Shown one piece after another: positions 15,637 through 23,670 of a stretch of DNA of 29,428 nucleotides. Position numbers and translations under genes: made by a program. Location of the stretch: contig SLKH01000225.1 of assembly GCA_007134665.1 (NCBI GenBank), positions 1 to 29,428 on the forward strand, written 5' to 3'. The notes beneath the pieces are model-generated. The model had not been told where the DNA came from. It did not search any database and saw only the letters and a list, made by a program, of their open reading frames with translations. The DNA comes from Balneolaceae bacterium. Lineage in GTDB: Bacteria; Bacteroidota; Rhodothermia; Balneolales; Balneolaceae. The number at the start of each line of letters is the position of its first letter. Position 1 is the first letter of the stretch.

Positions 15637-17034
15637 TCAGCATTCTTCGAACCTGGATTGAAAAAAACGCAGGTACCGGGGTTCATAAACAAATTTTAAG
15701 CCCCTGATTTTATTTCTGTTTAAATAAACTTCTTCAATGGATTCAGCAACGACATCCATATGAGCTTGTGTATAAACCCGGCGTGGTATTGTAAGTCGTA
15801 CAAGTTCAAGATTTGGATAATTTTGTTGACCGGTATCAGGATCTCTGCCGGCTGAAACGACACCCCGCTCCATAGCCCTTACACCGGAATCGACATAAAT
15901 AGCAGCGGCCAAAGCTTGGGCTGGCAGTTTGTCCTGCGTCAGGTGAGGCAGAAATTTCTTAGCATTGAGAAATACCCCATGTGTGCCAACCGGCATTACA
16001 ATTGGTATTTCTGATTGAATCAATTTCTTTCCAAGGTATTCTACCTGGCCAACCCTCGCTCTGATATGATCTTCATCGACAGATTCGCTGATCCCGATAG
16101 AGAGAGCCTCCATGTCACGTCCGGCCATTCCTCCATATGTGTGAAGGCCCTCATAAATGACAACCATGTTTCTGGCTTTGTCAAACAGGCCCTTGTCATT
16201 TACTGCAAGAAATCCCCCGATATTAACAAGAGCATCTTTTTTGGCACTCATTGTTGCTCCATCAGTGAGATCACATATTTCTTTTACGATTTCCGAGACT
16301 TTCCTGTGTGCCTGTCCATCCTCAAGTTTTTTTATCATATAGGCATTCTCGGCAACACGGGTCATATCGTGAATGATGGGAATACCGTAGTGAGAGGTTA
16401 GATTACGGACTTCTTTCAGATTTTTCAGGGATATCGGCTGCCCTCCGGCCATATTCACTGTAGTGGCAACAGAAATGTATGGGATTCTTTTTTCTCCATA
16501 TTGTTCAATTAAAGCCCGGAGTCTGTCAAGATCTATATTTCCTTTGAAAGGATACAGGTTCCCGGGGTCGTGAGCTTCATCGATGATTACATCTTTAAAA
16601 GTACCACCAGCAAGCTCCTGGTGAAGTTTTGTTGTAGTAAAGTACATATTACCGGGAATGATATCTCCCTGTTTAATCAGCAGTTGCGAAATAATATGTT
16701 CAGCAGCTCTTCCCTGATGGGTTGGAACGATATATTTGTACCCGTAATATTTTTGAATTGTCTGTTCCAGGTGGTAAAAATTCTCACTCCCTGCATAAGC
16801 TTCATCACCCATCATCATACCTGCCCACTGTCTGTCGCTCATGGCAGAAGTTCCACTGTCTGTCAGAAGGTCAATATAAACGTCTCTCGATCGTAACAGG
16901 AAAGTATTGAAACCGGCTTCTTTAATCCTGGTTTTTCGTTCACCGGTAGTAGTCATCCGGACAGGTTCAACCATTTTAATTTTATAGGGTTCTGCCCATG
17001 ATCGTTTTCTTTGATTTTCAGAATCCTCAGACAT
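15637..17034 (-). CDS. tpl: Tyrosine phenol-lyase-like PLP beta-eliminating lyase (tryptophanase family)
   Basis: The 465-residue enzyme belongs to the tryptophanase/tyrosine phenol-lyase family, splitting an aromatic amino acid into the arene, pyruvate and ammonia. The PLP lysine is in SAKKDALVNIGG (K265/K266). Residues that separate the two activities were compared from memory with Citrobacter freundii tyrosine phenol-lyase. T133 matches its T124 (Asp in E. coli tryptophanase), R390 in MERG matches its R381 (Ile in tryptophanase), and F457 in LRFF matches its F448 (His in tryptophanase). The offset is nine residues throughout, including the PLP lysine. All three point to tyrosine, with phenol as product. 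MetZ lies 57 bp upstream on the same strand. No aromatic amino acid permease is adjacent and no TnaC-like leader was seen. Tryptophanase remains the generic alternative. Confidence 0.85.
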   Translation of the reverse strand: MSEDSENQRKRSWAEPYKIKMVEPVRMTTTGERKTRIKEAGFNTFLLRSRDVYIDLLTDSGTSAMSDRQWAGMMMGDEAYAGSENFYHLEQTIQKYYGYKYIVPTHQGRAAEHIISQLLIKQGDIIPGNMYFTTTKLHQELAGGTFKDVIIDEAHDPGNLYPFKGNIDLDRLRALIEQYGEKRIPYISVATTVNMAGGQPISLKNLKEVRNLTSHYGIPIIHDMTRVAENAYMIKKLEDGQAHRKVSEIVKEICDLTDGATMSAKKDALVNIGGFLAVNDKGLFDKARNMVVIYEGLHTYGGMAGRDMEALSIGISESVDEDHIRARVGQVEYLGKKLIQSEIPIVMPVGTHGVFLNAKKFLPHLTQDKLPAQALAAAIYVDSGVRAMERGVVSAGRDPDTGQQNYPNLELVRLTIPRRVYTQAHMDVVAESIEEVYLNRNKIRGLKFVYEPRYLRFFQSRFEEC

Positions 17035-17091
17035 AATAACTCCAGACAGATTAAACCATCCTTTTTTAGTTCGGTAACAAAAATCCTGATA

Positions 17092-18258
17092 TTAAGACAA
17101 TGCCTGTTCTACATCCTCGAGTATATCATCAATAGCCTCAAGGCCGGCAGCAATACGAATCAGGCCTGGAGTTATACCAACGCGTTCACGTTCCTGATCT
17201 GTAAGTTTGGAGTGTGTTGTTGATGCAGGGTGTGTTACTATCGTACGTGCATCACCAAGATTTGCTGAACGCGAAAGCATGGCCACTTTGTCGATAAATT
17301 GTGTAGCCTGCTCATATCCCCCTTCAATTTCAAAACAGACCACACCTCCACCACGTTTCATCTGTTTCCGGGCAAGTTCGAGTTGTGGATGATCTTTATG
17401 AAATGGGTATTTCACTAATTTTACTTTTTTATGAAGTCCTAAAAAATCAGCCAGTTGTTCGGCATTATCACAATGGCGATCCATTCTTACAGGGAGAGTT
17501 TCCAGGCTTTTACTGAACATCCAGGCATTGAAAGGCGAGAGAGCCGGGCCGGTATGCCGGGTGAAGAACGACACTTCTTCAATGTACTCATCCTTGCCAA
17601 CAATGATTCCTCCTATACCGCGGCCCTGGCCATCAATGAATTTGGTGGCAGAATGTACAATCAGGTCGGCACCATATTCCAAAGGCCTTTGAAGCCACGG
17701 TGTGGCAAAACAGTTGTCTACAATATTAATAAGGTTATGCTTTTTTGAAAGTTCACCGGCCCACTCAAGATCGATCAGATCGAGGCCCGGGTTAGAGGGA
17801 GTCTCGAGAAAAAGAATTTTCGTCTCTTTTCGGATCAAACTTTCCCAGGAATCAGGATCATTGATATCTGCATAGCTGTGAGTGATCCCCCATCGTGGCA
17901 ACAGTTCACTGAGAATTTGATGTGTGGATCCAAACAAAGAGCGGGAAGCGAGAATGTGATCCCCTTTTTTTAATAGAGCTGCTATACTTGAAAATACACC
18001 GGCCATACCGGACGCTGTAGCCACACCCGAGGACGCTCCCTCAAGCTTGCACATTTTGTGGATGAATTCGTCTGTATTGGGATTGGAATACCTGCTGTAT
18101 ACGTTCCCTTCTTCCTCATTGGCAAATAGAGCCCTGGCATGTTCGGCTGAATCAAATAAAAAACTTGAGGTCAGGTAGAGCGGTGTGGAGTGTTCCCTTT
18201 CCCCGGATGTGGAGGTTTGTGTTCGGATAGCATCAGTTTCAAATTTGGTTTTTTTCAT
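17092..18258 (-). CDS. metZ: O-succinylhomoserine sulfhydrylase (MetZ) or related trans-sulfuration enzyme
   Basis: This 388-residue enzyme of the Cys/Met metabolism PLP family would make homocysteine directly from an activated homoserine and sulfide. The PLP lysine K206 lies in HSATKFIDGQGRGIGG, a form characteristic of MetZ; MetB/MetC enzymes usually read HSxTKYxxGHSD. Other marks are VYSRYSNPN, ATASGMAGVF and ETPSNPGLDLID. The length fits. It lies between the OsmC-like gene (103 bp upstream) and the tyrosine phenol-lyase-like gene (57 bp downstream), so the two PLP genes may share a transcript. The upstream spacer is too short for a full SAM riboswitch and none was recognised. Cystathionine gamma-synthase is the main alternative. 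Confidence 0.88.
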   Translation of the reverse strand: MKKTKFETDAIRTQTSTSGEREHSTPLYLTSSFLFDSAEHARALFANEEEGNVYSRYSNPNTDEFIHKMCKLEGASSGVATASGMAGVFSSIAALLKKGDHILASRSLFGSTHQILSELLPRWGITHSYADINDPDSWESLIRKETKILFLETPSNPGLDLIDLEWAGELSKKHNLINIVDNCFATPWLQRPLEYGADLIVHSATKFIDGQGRGIGGIIVGKDEYIEEVSFFTRHTGPALSPFNAWMFSKSLETLPVRMDRHCDNAEQLADFLGLHKKVKLVKYPFHKDHPQLELARKQMKRGGGVVCFEIEGGYEQATQFIDKVAMLSRSANLGDARTIVTHPASTTHSKLTDQERERVGITPGLIRIAAGLEAIDDILEDVEQALS

Positions 18259-18361
18259 ACAGTGATCGGATTTAAAAAAGCGTTTGATACGGATAATATT
18301 TATGACTGAATGAGTTCATTACAGCAAATGAAAAGTTTGGTTGAGTAAATAATCTATGTTT

Positions 18362-18775
18362 TCACTGGATTTCAAAACTATATGTGATCCTGGAACTTTT
18401 TTCCAATGCTTTTGATGCCGAGCAATACTTGCCAACGGAGAGTTCGATTGCCTTCTCCACTTTATCGGGATCAAGATCTCCTTCCAGGATATAATGCATG
18501 TGGATAGTTTTAAATTCTGAATAAGTACTTACTTTTTGCCGGTCACCGTCAACTTCAACATGGATATTTTTCAGGTTCTGGCGTTGTTTCTCCAATATAT
18601 TGATGATGTCTATCGTACTGCAACCACCGGCAGCAGCAAGAAGTAGTTGCATCGGGCTCATGCCACCTTCTATACCACCAATGGATCGTGTCCCATCGAT
18701 GCGGATTTTGCCACCTTCTTCATTATTTGCCTCCATATGCAGCTTACCATCAAGCTTTTCCAGCGTAATTTTCAT
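18362..18775 (-). CDS. OsmC/Ohr-family protein
   Basis: The protein has 137 residues and the OsmC fold. Two cysteines sit in the family positions: C52 in AAAGGCSTIDI and C118 in VGKYCSAS, which in characterised members form the thiol pair that reduces organic hydroperoxides. The GGMSPMQLLLAAAGGC segment is diagnostic. It resembles the YhfA-like subgroup more than classical Ohr, judged from its short N-terminus. No signal peptide is visible, so it is cytoplasmic. It lies upstream of metZ on the same strand, separated by 103 bp; a role in sulfur or peroxide stress would fit but is not shown. Confidence 0.9.
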   Translation of the reverse strand: MKITLEKLDGKLHMEANNEEGGKIRIDGTRSIGGIEGGMSPMQLLLAAAGGCSTIDIINILEKQRQNLKNIHVEVDGDRQKVSTYSEFKTIHMHYILEGDLDPDKVEKAIELSVGKYCSASKALEKSSRITYSFEIQ

Positions 18776-18954
18776 AGTAAAGTTTTCTGTATCTGATTGA
18801 TTAGAAGTAAATGATGTCAGTGTTCAGGCTGCTGTAAATGACAATCATTCTTTATGACTGATGCATTCATTCCTGTCACTTTAGAACCAACATCTGCTTA
18901 AAGATAAGCAATCCCGTGTAGAGGCTCCGAAAAACTATCAACATTTCTTCCTGC

Positions 18955-19611
18955 TTAATGGGAATAAAACAGTATGGCTACAAAATGAAATGAGGTACCT
19001 GCCAATACAAACAGGTGCCAAATGAAGTGTGAATATCGTCTTTGTGGCATGGCATAAAATATCACACCGAAAGTATAGGCGAGTCCACCGGCAGCAATCC
19101 AGATCAACCCCTGAATAGTCATTGCTTCCATGAGAGGCTTGAGTGCAAATATGGCCAGCCATCCCATGATCAGGTAAAGTGTGGTTGATAGTTTGGGATA
19201 TCTGACCCCTACTAATATTTTCAGAATAATTCCTCCGGCTGCAATACCCCAGATCAAGCCAAAAAGAGTCCAGCCCCAGGCTCCCCGTAATACCCCGAGG
19301 GTAAATGGGGTATAAGTACCTGCAATTAATAAAAAAATGGCAGCGTGATCGATAATCTGCAGGATTTCTTTCTTTTTACCTTGTTGTAAGCTGTGATACA
19401 GTGCAGATGAAAGATAGAGAAGAATCGCTGTTGTGATAAAAACTGAAGCGCCAGCTACTGTAAGAGCATCGCCGTTTGCAGATGAATAATAGATTAGAAA
19501 TGGTGCAGCGATGATTGCACCTGCCAATCCAATCACATGGCTGATTGAATTTGCAATCTCTTCTTTTTTCGTTTGTGTTCTATCAGGTTTTTTTGAAAAT
19601 AGCATATTCAA
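18955..19611 (-). CDS. Hemolysin III / PAQR-family membrane protein
   Basis: This 218-residue integral membrane protein has about seven predicted helices. Family motifs are all present: EEIANSISHVIGLAGA at the N-terminus, SALYHS, DHAAIFLLIAGTYTPF, and the C-terminal HFIWHLFVLAGTSFHF, supplying the Ser/His/Asp set that lines the probable metal site of PAQR proteins. Bacterial relatives such as YqfA and TrhA are linked to membrane-lipid homeostasis; the name hemolysin is historical and no haemolytic role should be assumed. It stands alone, with 179 bp to the OsmC-like gene downstream and a tRNA gene on the other strand 89 bp upstream. Confidence 0.93.
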   Translation of the reverse strand: MNMLFSKKPDRTQTKKEEIANSISHVIGLAGAIIAAPFLIYYSSANGDALTVAGASVFITTAILLYLSSALYHSLQQGKKKEILQIIDHAAIFLLIAGTYTPFTLGVLRGAWGWTLFGLIWGIAAGGIILKILVGVRYPKLSTTLYLIMGWLAIFALKPLMEAMTIQGLIWIAAGGLAYTFGVIFYAMPQRRYSHFIWHLFVLAGTSFHFVAILFYSH

Positions 19612-19700
19612 ATGATTAACGTTTCAGCTTAGTTTCAGAGTATGTGTTTAAAATGGTTGCATTGTGTTTAATTAAGTTCGTAATTTTCCGTTTTGCTTTT

Positions 19701-19774
19701 CGGGGCGTGGCGCAGTCCGGCAGCGCGCATCGTTCGGGACGATGAGGTCGCAGGTTCAAATCCTGTCGCCCCGA
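19701..19774 (+). tRNA. tRNA-Pro (anticodon CGG)
   Basis: The 74-base gene folds as a full cloverleaf. The acceptor stem is CGGGGCG (19701-19707) with CGCCCCG (19767-19773) and discriminator A. The D arm is GCGC/GCGC, and the anticodon stem CATCG/CGATG encloses the 7-base loop TTCGGGA, giving anticodon CGG at 19735-19737, which reads CCG proline codons. The T arm GCAGG/CCTGT holds loop TTCAAAT. The 3' CCA is not encoded (CATT follows), so it must be added after transcription. No integrated element or duplicated tRNA end is seen downstream. Confidence 0.96.
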
Positions 19775-19947
19775 CATTAAATTCAACATAAAAACGTTGA
19801 TTACACTACTGTGTAAATGTCTCTGCAGGGGAGTAGGTGGCCAGTGTGTATCGGCTTCGTTGCGATTAAAATACTGTTGTTTCGGTATTTATATCAGTTA
19901 TTTTTTTGAGCTTTCTTCAGTTGGTTAGGTGCTTTGAGAATCAGGTA

Positions 19948-20022
19948 TCAGGTGAAGAGATCAAGCAGTGCCTCAATAATTCTCCTTAATAGTTCAAGAA
20001 TTAACTCTAAAATCTCCTGCAT
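19948..20022 (-). CDS. Possible 24-residue amphipathic micro-peptide
   Basis: The ATG is at 20022-20020 and the TGA stop at 19950-19948 on the minus strand. The peptide starts MQEILELILELL. Charged residues fall at positions 3, 6, 10, 13, 14, 17 and 21, every third or fourth residue, and nearly all others are Leu, Ile, Ala or Phe. It would be an almost ideal amphipathic helix, carrying Glu/Asp with one Arg pair. An in-frame TAA lies two codons upstream, so it is not part of a longer protein. No good Shine-Dalgarno site is present (only TGGA directly before the ATG). A candidate promoter lies about 55 bases upstream. Such peptides can be membrane-active, toxin-like or small-protein regulators; this one is unrecognised. 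Confidence 0.35.
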   Translation of the reverse strand: MQEILELILELLRRIIEALLDLFT

Positions 20023-20076
20023 TCCAGGTTATCTCATTTATGTTATAATGTGCAATTGCCATTTACCTGCATCTCT

Positions 20077-20105
20077 ATTATAAACAGACGAAACTGAGAT
20101 GCAAA
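20077..20105 (-). promoter_or_regulatory. Candidate promoter for the micro-ORF
   Basis: On the minus strand TTTGCA (20105-20100) and a perfect TATAAT (20082-20077) are separated by 17 bases. The -35 box matches at only four of six positions. Transcription would run toward the micro-ORF start about 55 bases away. Because the region is very AT-rich, chance matches are likely. Confidence 0.3.
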
Positions 20106-20323
20106 TAGTTTCAAAAATTATATTTTGAAATAAATGAAAGAAAGAAATATCTAAATTATTTGAAACATTAAGAATGTGATAGACTCTTTTCATGTGAGAA
20201 TTTTTTATTCTTAAGGTTATAAATCTACTGGCGTTTAAGACACATATATTGGATTTCATGTGGATGGGAAGTGCTTATCTGTTTGGGTCAGTATAGGTTG
20301 TCGAATAGGTAACAAAAATTAAA

Positions 20324-22498
20324 ATGAATATCACTGAGCGACTGAGAATTATCTCTATTATTTTCCCCTTTACTTTTTTGGTAATGGCAAATAGTACAGG
20401 GTTTAAAGATATTGCTACAGATTTAGATGGAGCTGTGGTAATTGAAGATGACATTTCTGATGATTTCAGAATCGGCGAATTTTTTGAAAGAATCGATAAC
20501 CTGATTTCTCAAAATAATTATGCTGAAGCACTTCAACTTGCCGAAGAGGCAGAGTTAATTGGTGAAAATACCGGACAGACTGACTGGCTTGTCAAATCAG
20601 CACTTTATCAGGGTGATATTCTTCTGACGCAAGGCCACTATGCAAGATCTATCGAAATTCTCAGTTCGGCGTACAATGATTATCAAAAAAGTGATGATGG
20701 TCTCAGAATAGGTAATTTACTTGCTACTGCATATCGCTTTAATAATGAATTGAACAAATCTCTCACATTGTACCTTGAAGTGCTTGAACGTGTCCGGTTA
20801 GAAAATGATCCGGTACTTGAAGCAGGAATTGAACAGAACCTGGCCGTAGTCTATGAAATGTTGGGCGAGCTTGATAAAGCAGTGGAGCGATATTTTAATA
20901 GTCTTGAAATTGGTTTGGAGAGAGCTGATACAACACTTCAAATCGTTGTATATAATAATATAGGTGACCTGTATAATAAAGAAGGGGAACCCGAACTTGC
21001 AGAAAAATATTTGTATGAATCTCTGGACCTGGCAATACTGGTCAATTCATATGAAGACATGAAACGGGCGTACCTGAATCTTGGAGTTCTTAACAGGGAG
21101 AAAGAAAATTACGAGCAGGCACTGGAATACTATCAGCTTTCTCTTGAATATTCAAATCGAATAGGTTCAATAACCGGTCCAATTCAGATTCTATATAATA
21201 TTGGAAATATCCATTTGGACAGGGAAAGGTATGAACTTGCATGGGAATCATACCAGGAATCGTTAAGGCAAAGTGAAGAACTTAACCTTCAACAAGGTAT
21301 ATATTATAATAATCTCGGACTTGGAGATGTCCATTTTCTAACTGGTGAATACAGTGATGCAATTGAAAGGTTTAATCGATCTCTTGAAATTGCAGGGCGG
21401 TCAGGGTCGATGAGAATGGAATTGGATGTACTTGAGAGATTGTGGAAATCCAATGAAAAACTTGAATTGTATGAAGATGCATTTACTATTCTGAAACGGC
21501 ATAAGTCAATGTCCGACTCACTGCAATTACGTGAAAGAGAAGAAGCAATTACCAGGTTTGAAACATTATATGAATTACAGAATGAACGACGGCAAAATGA
21601 ACTTCTTGAGGAAAAACTGATAGCTCAGAGATCTGCAATATATATTGGTATCGTCTCGATCGTGTTATTATTTGGAGCAGCACTTTTATTATTCAGGTTG
21701 TATCGCCATCAGAGGCTTACAACAAATAAATTGCGACTTCAGCATACCGAACTTGAAGAATTATATAAAAGACTGGAAATGAAGAAGTCTGAATTATCGA
21801 GATTAAATCAAACCAAGGATAAATTGTTTTCTGTATTGGGACATGACCTACGGGCACCGATCACACAATTGCATGCATTAACCCTGATTCTAAGAGAAAA
21901 TAAAAATAGTGAGCTGGATTTGGACCAGGTACTGAATAAAGTGGATGAAAAGCTCAGGTATAGTATTTCAACACTTGAAAATTACCTGAATTGGGCTCAA
22001 AGTCAAATGAATGGCCTGAAACCGGAATTGAAACCGGTCCACTTACGTGAACTTGCAGATGATGCGGTTCTGATGATGAAAAGTGATGCAAGGAAGAAGA
22101 AGATTGACATCCAAAATTTGATTGATAATTCAATTCATGTGCAGGCAGATCAGAGCCTGCTCTTAATCACACTTCAGAATTTGATATCAAACGCGATAAA
22201 ATTCAGTTATCCCGGTGATAATGTAGTTATGGATGCCAGGACAGAAAATGGTAAAGTTATTATTGCGGTCAGGGATAAAGGAATTGGTATACCTGATGAA
22301 ATTCAGGATAAGTTATTTGGCTCGTTTGATGAAAGCCGGAAGGGCACAGGAAATGAAAAAGGGACAGGGCTCGGGCTCTCTATTTGTAAAGAATTCAGTG
22401 ACAAGCAGAGCGGACGCATCTGGTACGAGAGCAGGGAAGAACATGGAACGACATTTTTCCTTGAATTTGATGCAGCAGAGGAAATTGTTGAAGTGTGA
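20324..22498 (+). CDS. TPR-containing membrane sensor histidine kinase (orphan)
   Basis: The protein has 724 residues. A short hydrophobic leader (about residues 7-22) would export the next 410 residues, which form a series of tetratricopeptide repeats (about 50-400, such as YNNIGDLYNKEGEPELAEKY). A coiled segment and one membrane helix (about 437-460) follow. The cytoplasmic kinase then has phospho-acceptor H507 in GHDLRAPI, an N-box with SNAIKFS, G1 DKGIGIP and G2 GTGLGLSICKEF, so it looks active. This sensor layout, a periplasmic TPR domain plus HisKA/HATPase, is common in Bacteroidota and allies. No response regulator is adjacent, so its partner is elsewhere. It may sense a periplasmic protein or peptide through the repeats, which is an inference. 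A YtoQ-family gene follows after 60 bp. Confidence 0.92.
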   Translation: MNITERLRIISIIFPFTFLVMANSTGFKDIATDLDGAVVIEDDISDDFRIGEFFERIDNLISQNNYAEALQLAEEAELIGENTGQTDWLVKSALYQGDILLTQGHYARSIEILSSAYNDYQKSDDGLRIGNLLATAYRFNNELNKSLTLYLEVLERVRLENDPVLEAGIEQNLAVVYEMLGELDKAVERYFNSLEIGLERADTTLQIVVYNNIGDLYNKEGEPELAEKYLYESLDLAILVNSYEDMKRAYLNLGVLNREKENYEQALEYYQLSLEYSNRIGSITGPIQILYNIGNIHLDRERYELAWESYQESLRQSEELNLQQGIYYNNLGLGDVHFLTGEYSDAIERFNRSLEIAGRSGSMRMELDVLERLWKSNEKLELYEDAFTILKRHKSMSDSLQLREREEAITRFETLYELQNERRQNELLEEKLIAQRSAIYIGIVSIVLLFGAALLLFRLYRHQRLTTNKLRLQHTELEELYKRLEMKKSELSRLNQTKDKLFSVLGHDLRAPITQLHALTLILRENKNSELDLDQVLNKVDEKLRYSISTLENYLNWAQSQMNGLKPELKPVHLRELADDAVLMMKSDARKKKIDIQNLIDNSIHVQADQSLLLITLQNLISNAIKFSYPGDNVVMDARTENGKVIIAVRDKGIGIPDEIQDKLFGSFDESRKGTGNEKGTGLGLSICKEFSDKQSGRIWYESREEHGTTFFLEFDAAEEIVEV

Positions 22499-22558
22499 AC
22501 GAAATTGACTGTCAGCCAATTGATAAGAGTGAATGTTAACTAACGAAATAAGTTACCT

Positions 22559-23005
22559 ATGGAATGGAATATATATCTTTCAGGCGAAATACACTCCGAC
22601 TGGAGAACTGAGATAAAACAATTGTCTGAGCAGGAAAAGTTACCGGTTAATTTTTATGCCCCGGTTACCGACCATCCGGCGAGTGACGATTGCGGGGTGA
22701 GAATACTGGGAGAGGAAGAAAAAGATTTCTGGAAAGATCATAAAGGTGCGAAAATTAATGCAATTCGCACACGCACCCATATTGAACTTGCAGATATTGT
22801 TGTTGTCAGGTTTGGTGAGAAATACCGGCAGTGGAATGCAGCCTTTGATGCAGGATATGCATCAGCTCTTGGGAAAAAGCTCATTATTATGCATCCCCCG
22901 GAACATACTCATGCTTTAAAAGAAGTGGATGCGGCAGCCTTTGCAGTAACAGAAACTCCGCAGCAGGTTGTTGATATTCTCAAATATGTGATCTCAAAGG
23001 AATAA
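22559..23005 (+). CDS. YtoQ-family protein (nucleoside deoxyribosyltransferase-like fold)
   Basis: The 148-residue protein matches the conserved YtoQ pattern remembered from Bacillus-type members: IYLSGEIHSDWR at the start, APVTDHPASDDCGVRILGEEE, a kinked KGAKINAIRTRTHIELADIVVVRFGEKYRQWNAAFDAGYASALGKK core, and MHPPEHTHALKEVD. The AD-VVVRFGEKYRQWN..FDAGYA region resembles the nucleoside 2-deoxyribosyltransferase/TIR-like nucleotide-binding fold, but no function has been settled for the family as far as known here. It lies 60 bp behind the TPR kinase and converges with the DinB-family gene, 49 bp away. It is cytoplasmic with no signal peptide. Confidence 0.85.
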   Translation: MEWNIYLSGEIHSDWRTEIKQLSEQEKLPVNFYAPVTDHPASDDCGVRILGEEEKDFWKDHKGAKINAIRTRTHIELADIVVVRFGEKYRQWNAAFDAGYASALGKKLIIMHPPEHTHALKEVDAAAFAVTETPQQVVDILKYVISKE

Positions 23006-23054
23006 TCGTCTCGTCACCAGAAGCCCGGGAGTGTTGATTACACATCTGAAGCAG

Positions 23055-23621
23055 TCAGTTTTCATTTAAAATAGATAACAACTGTTCAATCTGCCAGAAA
23101 TGACGCCTTTGATGAACGTCTATCATGACCATGTATTCAATCAGATTCATCGATAAAAATCGGTAAACGGGATTTTTACCTTTGATTTTTTTCAAATTCC
23201 AACGGCTGGCACCGGCCTGTTCCAGGATATAAAGAATATTGGCCTGAATATCTGATAGGCCATCAAAAGTTTCTGACAGGTTTTCTGTATTAGATGGCTG
23301 TAATGCTGGCAGTGTTTTCATCTTCATTTTGTAAGGAGGTTCAAAGAGTGATGCCATTTTTCTGAAGTGCCATCTTGGCCTGAATGGGCCTTCCTGCTGA
23401 GGAACCGGGTTTGATTTGGTAATCGCCTTATCCATCTCTTTAAGGTACAGGTTACCAAATACGACAAGGTGATCACATATTTCAAGAATTGACCAAGAGC
23501 CGTCCTTAATTCTTTTCATCACTGTTTCATCAGAGACAGAACGATAGGTATCGATCTTATCTTGAGCGTTCTCAAATAGGTTTTCAAGATCCGTTATTGT
23601 ATAACTATAATCAGTGCTCAT
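23055..23621 (-). CDS. DinB-family (DinB_2) metal-dependent protein
   Basis: The protein has 188 residues. The metal-binding triad of the DinB/YfiT four-helix bundle is visible: H51 in EICDHLV, and H170 and H174 in DVHQRRHFWQ near the C-terminus. Relatives include bacillithiol transferases and thiol S-transferases, but the family is broad and this member's substrate cannot be read. It is cytoplasmic. The GH3 hydrolase start is 50 bp further right, on the same strand and reading toward this gene, so the two could share a transcript. Confidence 0.88.
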   Translation of the reverse strand: MSTDYSYTITDLENLFENAQDKIDTYRSVSDETVMKRIKDGSWSILEICDHLVVFGNLYLKEMDKAITKSNPVPQQEGPFRPRWHFRKMASLFEPPYKMKMKTLPALQPSNTENLSETFDGLSDIQANILYILEQAGASRWNLKKIKGKNPVYRFLSMNLIEYMVMIDVHQRRHFWQIEQLLSILNEN

Positions 23622-23670
23622 AGAAACTCCCGTTTAATTGGACGGTTAGAAATTTTCATATTCAAAGTTG

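Larger units (their letters stand above)
19775..20323. other. 549 bp spacer between tRNA-Pro and the TPR kinase
   Basis: No full-length gene is convincing here. The spacer becomes very AT-rich from about 20040 onwards. It contains a possible minus-strand micro-ORF (19948-20022) with a candidate promoter behind it. An 8-base inverted repeat, TTAAGAAT (20168-20175) and ATTCTTAA (20207-20214), has a 31-base loop. A 73-codon minus frame at 20038-20259 has the composition of random AT-rich DNA and is not called. Confidence 0.6.

Noticed and set aside
16015..16401. Long plus-strand frame (128 codons) inside the PLP lyase
   Set aside because: It is the antisense shadow of a full-length, motif-complete gene on the minus strand.
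17035..17091. TnaC-like leader peptide for the lyase gene
   Set aside because: The 57 bp spacer contains no frame with a Trp- or Pro-bearing TnaC-like peptide.
18259..18361. SAM or other riboswitch in front of metZ
   Set aside because: The 103 bp spacer shows no recognisable conserved core or terminator-like hairpin, and it is barely long enough.
19817..19909. A 30-residue hydrophobic plus-strand frame just after tRNA-Pro
   Set aside because: It lacks a ribosome site and any regular pattern, and runs into a T-rich stretch that would give Phe/Leu by chance.
20038..20259. A 73-codon minus-strand frame in the spacer before the TPR kinase
   Set aside because: Its composition (Asn, Ile, Ser, Phe, His rich) is that of random AT-rich DNA, it has no domain and no ribosome site, and it overlaps the candidate promoter of the micro-ORF.
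19701..20323. tRNA-Pro as an integration site for a mobile element covering the right half of the window
   Set aside because: No integrase, no duplicated tRNA 3' end and no sharp change in gene type were seen downstream.
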